DNA from: Physcomitrium patens
Taxonomy: Eukaryota; Streptophyta; Bryopsida; Funariales; Funariaceae
Direction of reading: 5' to 3'
NCBI RefSeq assembly: GCF_000002425.4
Contig: NC_037255.1
Coordinates: 9,194,436-9,258,435, forward strand
DNA length: 64,000 bases
Of the stretch, positions 58,816-64,000 are shown one piece after another (position 1 is the first letter of the stretch; every line of letters begins with the position of its first letter). The notes under the pieces are model-generated. The model saw only the letters and a list, made by a program, of their open reading frames with translations. It was not told the DNA's origin and did no database searches. The translations under genes were made by a program, and so were the position numbers.

Positions 58816-60359
58816 TCGCAACCTACTAATATGTAATTAACTTGTTGACCAAGTTTTTAACCTACCAATCAACTACAAATACATAAAATTAAAGTAATAT
58901 TTATAAAGCTTCTAAAAAGCTTTTCTAAAAGATATTATGAAATTAATTTACTTTTGCTTACTTCTACCTAATCATATAGATATTTATTAGAGTATCTATG
59001 TATATCAATGATATTATCTCCTCTTCTAGGGGTGAATTTGATGACGAATGGTCTTCATATGTTGAAAAAATCCAAGATGCTACAAATTGTATTTGCTACA
59101 TACTTTGATCTTTGTTCTCTTTGAAAATGGTTGATAGGTCTTCTTAGCCATTGATAGTGTTTCATACTAGAATAAGAAGACCACCCTATTATTTGATCAT
59201 TGTTGAGGCCTTTATAACTTCTTTCAAATAAAACATTTGTAACACCATCAAGAATTATTCTTACCTCTAATAAAATCACCAAACATCAAAAGTCTCTTCT
59301 TAGGTCATGATATCAAATACATTGTATCTTCCATCTATTTGAAGAAAGACATGTCATTTTTGAGGATCTTCATCTTGATTTTGTCATCTTGAAGTTGTGA
59401 CAATTGTAATGTCTTGTTTAATAAGTCTGCAAATAAAAGCTCTCAAGTTGAATTTACTAGTTGTTGATTCTCCATCTCTTTAGTATCACAAATATATAGA
59501 AGCTTTAGAAAAAGATAGAAGGTAGAGTGTTATCTTCCTTGGATCTTGTTTTTTTTTTTTATAGAAAAATTCTTTTATTCTTTATTTTGATTTTGATGGA
59601 TGTCATTGATGAAAAGCTTCAATTCTCTTTATTGCATTTGCAAGATTCTTTGTTGACTTCTATGTGTATTCACTAATATCATATTCATGCTAATGAACAA
59701 GATATTCCAATCTATTATGGCACTGCCTTGAATCTAAGACTTTTTCTATCTCAAATTCTTCATTATTATCTATTTTTATAAGAAGAGGTGGATTTTATCT
59801 TTTTCTCAAGGTATTCATTATCTTATATGGCTCAAGAAGAAACATGTGAAATATAAGGTAGATCTTCATTGACTTCGATAAATATAATGAATAAGCAACA
59901 AGATTGATTTATTTGTTAATAAGAAAAGGTCCAAGCCTATGATAGTCTAACTTGTCATAAGAACAAGTAGTCTTGATATTGCGACAAAGTAACCATATCT
60001 TATCACTTATGTTAAATTATGGTTATTCTTTGTAATAAGCATTTGCATTAATTTTTTGTCGTTCTTAAGCTCTTTTTAACTGTACCTTCATTGTTGCATG
60101 TAGCATTGATAAATAATTTGCCAAATCTTTTGCCATAGGATAAACAACTTTTGAAAAGTGGATAAAAACCATAATTAGCAAAGAAAGGTATTTATTGAAT
60201 AAAAAAATATACCAAATTAATATATACATATTCTACCAATGGTAAAAAAAATTGTCCAATCATCTTGAAGATAGTTGATGGTACACCTCAAGTATTGTTC
60301 CAAAACTTGATTTACTTGTTTTATTTGCTTATTAATTTGAGGATGAAAAGCCAAAGTGA

Positions 60360-61585
60360 CACAAGATCAGACTATCTCACAAATTCAATATCCTTCTATT
60401 TCTCAATAACATAAAACCTCATTACAAAATAAGATAAAATAGACTAGAACAAAATTGAATGGAACTAAACAGAATAGGACAAAAAAGATAAACTGAGCAA
60501 ATCGAAATAAAATAGAAAAAAATTGAATAAAACGATGCAAAACCAAACTTTACTAAGAGAAAGGATTTGAAGCCATACCTGACCAGATATCCAAAAAGGT
60601 CTCGATTATTCCTATTTATACCTTATCCTACCACCCTAGACTTTCTAGAATGTTCCTAGGTGGTGGATCTCACTTAGATAACCGCCTTAAATTTCTTTTT
60701 TAAAAAGTTCCATAATGGATTCCACCTAGATAACTGTCTTAAGCCTTTTGTAGAAGGTTCTATGATGGATCCTACCAAAATAACTATTCTAAATTCTTTC
60801 TAGAATGTTCCACAATAGATCCTACATGGTCTATTAATCTAACTTTAATTCTAAAAACTTCCATGGTTCTATTTATTTATAAAATTCTCTTATTTATACC
60901 TTGTTATAGTTAATTCCCATCTACTAATATAAAACATCGTCATTTTGCTCTCGATGGTATCTCAAAATTATTTTTTAGCAATGGGTGAGATTTTGTATAA
61001 GTTTTTATATTACATCATGAATAGGATAACCTTTCCAAAGAACTTTGTATTGAAGTTATGGATGTCCGTTGCCACAATAAAAGTAGAAATACTCCAAAAT
61101 GCTGTCTACTTCATATTCTTTGGTCATCAATTACATTTAGTAGTGGTGGTGGTTGATGTCAATTTGGAAAGCACTTTGGCTTGGTATGAAATCCTTTTAA
61201 TTGCAAAATATAGAAGATTGGATGATATCAAAGAAGACTCATGCAAGCATTGAGACATCAATATTTGAGTGTACCATGGCCAAGTGAAGTTGCTTCAAGA
61301 GTTAATCTACAAAGATGATAATTACAGTATGATTATGAGGCATCTGCAACAAACATATAATAAGATCTATAGTCACCTACTCCTAACATACTGTAGTTAG
61401 TAGAATTGGCTGTAATAGTCTAAGAGACGCTACATTGCATGCTTTGTTATGTTTATATGATTCGCAGGAGTATACAAAGACTTCAACATCACAATCCAAA
61501 CTTGTCTAAAATCATATCCTTGAGATTCGTTTCAGAGTCTTTTCTCGTTCTAGCTATTCAGATATAAGGATGTTATGTCTGACTT
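60360..61585 (-). mobile_element. Second-family chromovirus piece Cv-7 inside Cv-6 integrase
   Basis: Same layout as Cv-5: an LTR at about 60.36-60.92 kb and Pol C-terminal readings at about 60.93-61.58 kb (minus strand). Around it the Cv-6 integrase reading stops near 60.36 kb and resumes near 61.59 kb, with some host sequence missing. Boundaries approximate; broken. Confidence 0.6.
60640..60830 (-). repeat. ~60-bp tandem repeat with heat-shock-like motifs in the LTR of Cv-7
   Basis: Three to four imperfect units, each containing a block like TTCtaGAAtgTTC and a block like GGATCCTACC. Clear motif copies are at 60643-60655 and 60798-60810, with a weaker one near 60728. A TATA-like TATAAATA (minus) lies at about 60614-60621, downstream of the repeats in transcription direction. 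Confidence 0.65.
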
Positions 61586-64000
61586 GAAGTTAGTAAAATA
61601 ATCTACTACCACAAATATAGAATCATACAAACCTGAGATTAAAAGATCCGTGATAAAATCTATAGAAACAAAAGACTATAATTGCTTTAGAATAGATAAT
61701 GGCTAAAGAAGTCCATGAGGTTGATGCCAAGGAATTTTGGATCTTGAACAAATATCACATAATTATAAAAAGTCTTTGATTGCCTTCTACATTTGAAGCC
61801 ACTAAGAATCTCTTGATATTAGCTCCAAAATCTTATTGTATCCAAAATATCCAACTGCTGATAAGTCATAATAAGTTTGAAGAACACATAATTGTGCCTC
61901 ACTTTTTAGAATGTATAATTGTCCCTTGAAATAGAGTAGGTTGTTCTTGAACTCAAACTTGAAAGTATTGTTAGACTTAGAAGAATTATTCTTGATATCT
62001 TGAATAAGAGGATCAAAGGACATACTTGATTGAATTTTCTTGACAAAAGTTTAATAAAAAATTAATGTTGATTTTGTTGCTTGAAGGTGAAAATATTTTG
62101 GCTTCAAGAAAATAATTCTTTTTTGATCAAAAAACACATTTCTTTCTTTTGGTATAAAATAAAAACATCTAGAAGGGCATTTGATAAATCTTATTGTCTT
62201 TTGAGTCAATAAGTGATCTTGAAATTAAATCTCAATAACGACATGCTCTAACAAGCTTAGCAATGGTTTAAAACATGTGCCAATATAACATACTTGAGGT
62301 TTTTGTGATCTGTATATACAATGAATAGATTCAAGGTACCTTCTAAATAATGATGCTATTCTTGAAATGAATCCATGATTACAAAGAGTTCTCTGTTGTG
62401 GATCTTATAATTAAACTTGGTTGCTCAAATATTTTTGGAATGGTAAGCTACGAGATGGAATTTATCATTTGCTTCCATTTGTGATAATACTACACCGAAA
62501 GCAAAGTTTGATGCATCTGTTTCTATAAAAAAATGCCTGGGAGAAGTCAACATAATATAAAATTGGTACAAAAATAAACTCCTTTTTTAAAGCATCAAAT
62601 GATGCTTTTGCTTCTTTATTCCACTCAAGTTTGTTTTTATAAGTCAAACATGTAAGTAACATTACAACTTGAAAAATATTCTTGATAAAGATCCTATAAT
62701 AATTGACAAAGCCCAAAAAGCATTGCATATTATTTAGAGTTCTTGGAATCTTTTAATCAATGATAGTCTAGATCTTTATGGATCCATCATTAATCCTTCA
62801 TTAGAAATGATGTATCCTAAGAAGTCAACTTAAGTAGTGTGGAATACATACTTTTCTAACTTTGCATATAATCTTACTTCTCTAAGTTTTTGTAATAAAC
62901 AATGAACATGAATTTCATGCTCATTATTATTCTTACAGTAGATTAAGATGTTGTCTAAATAATAGATGACAAAAATATCAAAAAACTCATAAAAGACATT
63001 ATTCATTAGATGTTAAAAAATAACTAGTGCATTCATGAATCCAAAAGATATGATATTATATTCAAAATACCTATACATAGTTTGAAATGTAGTTTTTATT
63101 CATCATTTTTTTTAATATGTATCAGATTATATGTTCTTTATAGATCTATTTTTGTATAGATCTTTGCTTGATTTAATTAATCAAAAAGCCCTGAAATCAA
63201 AGATAGAGGATACTTATTCTTGATGGTGATCTTCTTGAATCTTTAATAGTCCACATACATCTGAAGAGTTTCATCTTTTTTCTTCATAAATAAGAAATAA
63301 GCTCTATTAGAAATTTAGAATGACATTTTAAAAAATATTAGTCAAATTTTCATCAATGTACTCCTTGAATGCAACCAATTCATTTTGTGATAGGCTATAT
63401 ATTAGTCTAAATGGTGGTTGAGTCTCTTCATAAAGATCAATGGAACAATCATAAAGACAATGCTCTAAAAGAATATCAACATTTTTTTCTTTTCCAAAAA
63501 CGTATTGGAAATCTTGATATTGACTAGGAATACTACTTGACATCTTTTTACCATTAGTAATGAGCATGGGATATAAAGTAAAAGATAACCTTTCTTTTGC
63601 AACATACATAAAAGCTTTTGCACCTACCAATAAGAGTTTGGATGTATTAGACTTTTGTATTTCTACTTGACTAATAGGATTTTAGATTAAATTATTAAAA
63701 AAATTAAAGTTACAAAAAATTCAATCTATTTGAGGATTATATTTTTTTAACTAAGATAATCCTAAAATAACTAGATTGAATAGAGATCTTATTATATTAA
63801 ATCTTATTATGCTATCATGATCTTTAATTGCTACATCTAAAGAAACAGTCTCATGTATAACCTCTTTAGTAGATAGCAAACAACCATCTATAACTTTTAT
63901 ATGTATAGGTTTAATTTTTTTGATTAACAATATTTCTTATTTTTTGACAAAATCATTGTCTATAAAATAAGTTGAGGCTCTTGAATCTAAAAAATCTAAG

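Larger units (their letters stand above)
55841..59013 (-). repeat. Family D 3' LTR of Cv-6, split by elements C and B
   Basis: LTR pieces at 55841-56067, 57335-57444 and 58816-59013 read in order as one LTR of the 14827-15364 type (minus strand). The start TATCATTG lies at 59013 and the end at 55841 (CTTGACA). Confidence 0.8.
55841..64000 (-). mobile_element. Chromovirus Cv-6 (minus strand), continues past the window end
   Basis: 3' LTR 55841-59013 (split by elements C and B), then the purine tract CTAGAAGAGGAGATAA, the C-terminal/chromodomain region (~59.65-59.95 kb), integrase (59.95-61.95 kb, interrupted by Cv-7), RNase H and reverse transcriptase (~62.2-63.4 kb) and protease (~63.6-64.0 kb). 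It belongs to the family of Cv-1 to Cv-3, is heavily broken and old. The 5' LTR lies outside. Confidence 0.82.

Noticed and set aside
60945-61253. 102-codon plus-strand frame as a gene
   Set aside because: It is antisense to Gypsy Pol C-terminal sequence; a paralogous stretch at 54.0-54.25 kb has the same relation to its element.

Overview
This is nuclear DNA of a land plant. Three host genes of plant type sit in two GC-richer islands, surrounded by very AT-rich, deeply nested transposon fossils. The chromodomain Ty3/Gypsy elements resemble the chromoviruses known from bryophytes, and together with the AT-rich repeats and (AT)n tracts this makes a bryophyte, perhaps a moss, my best guess. That is an inference; no marker here fixes the species.

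Layout. 1-15364: two chromovirus copies, one inside the other, which also carry four LTR-like insertions of 1.2-1.8 kb and one solo LTR of another family. 15365-19500: the Rep half of a Helitron (minus strand), into which the outer chromovirus had inserted. 19.7-21.3 kb: an LTR remnant, a MITE-like element and (AT)n tracts. 21.3-24.3 kb: gene island 1, a single-exon RING-H2 ubiquitin ligase gene (minus). 24.3-26.3 kb: AT-rich spacer. 26336-29604: a Ty1/copia fossil with 5-bp target duplications and another element inside it. 29.6-40.2 kb: gene island 2, with the plastid AAA protein FtsHi5 (plus, 1455 codons in one open frame) tail-to-tail with a 13-exon SYP13-type syntaxin gene (minus) whose complete exon structure can be read. 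40.2-43.6 kb: AT-rich spacer and an LTR-like copy. 43.6-64.0 kb: further nested chromoviruses, including the youngest and most complete one at 46050-52070, which has both LTRs and a GTAAT target duplication.

How the genes work together. The three host genes have unrelated jobs: ubiquitin transfer, protein import at the chloroplast inner envelope, and vesicle fusion at the plasma membrane. They show no operon-like link beyond the tail-to-tail pair.

The most interesting signals lie in the repeats. (1) The LTR promoters of at least two chromovirus families carry textbook heat-shock-element arrays upstream of a TATA box, and in one LTR the cassette is duplicated. (2) A group of related stand-alone elements (here called A, B and C) have TGTCG...CGACA-type ends and make 4-bp target duplications, three of them at ACGT; none has an internal region. 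(3) Target duplications that must once have been identical now differ by CG-to-CA or C-to-T changes, a direct record of methylation-type decay. (4) Nesting reaches five levels: Helitron, chromovirus, chromovirus, solo LTR, element B.
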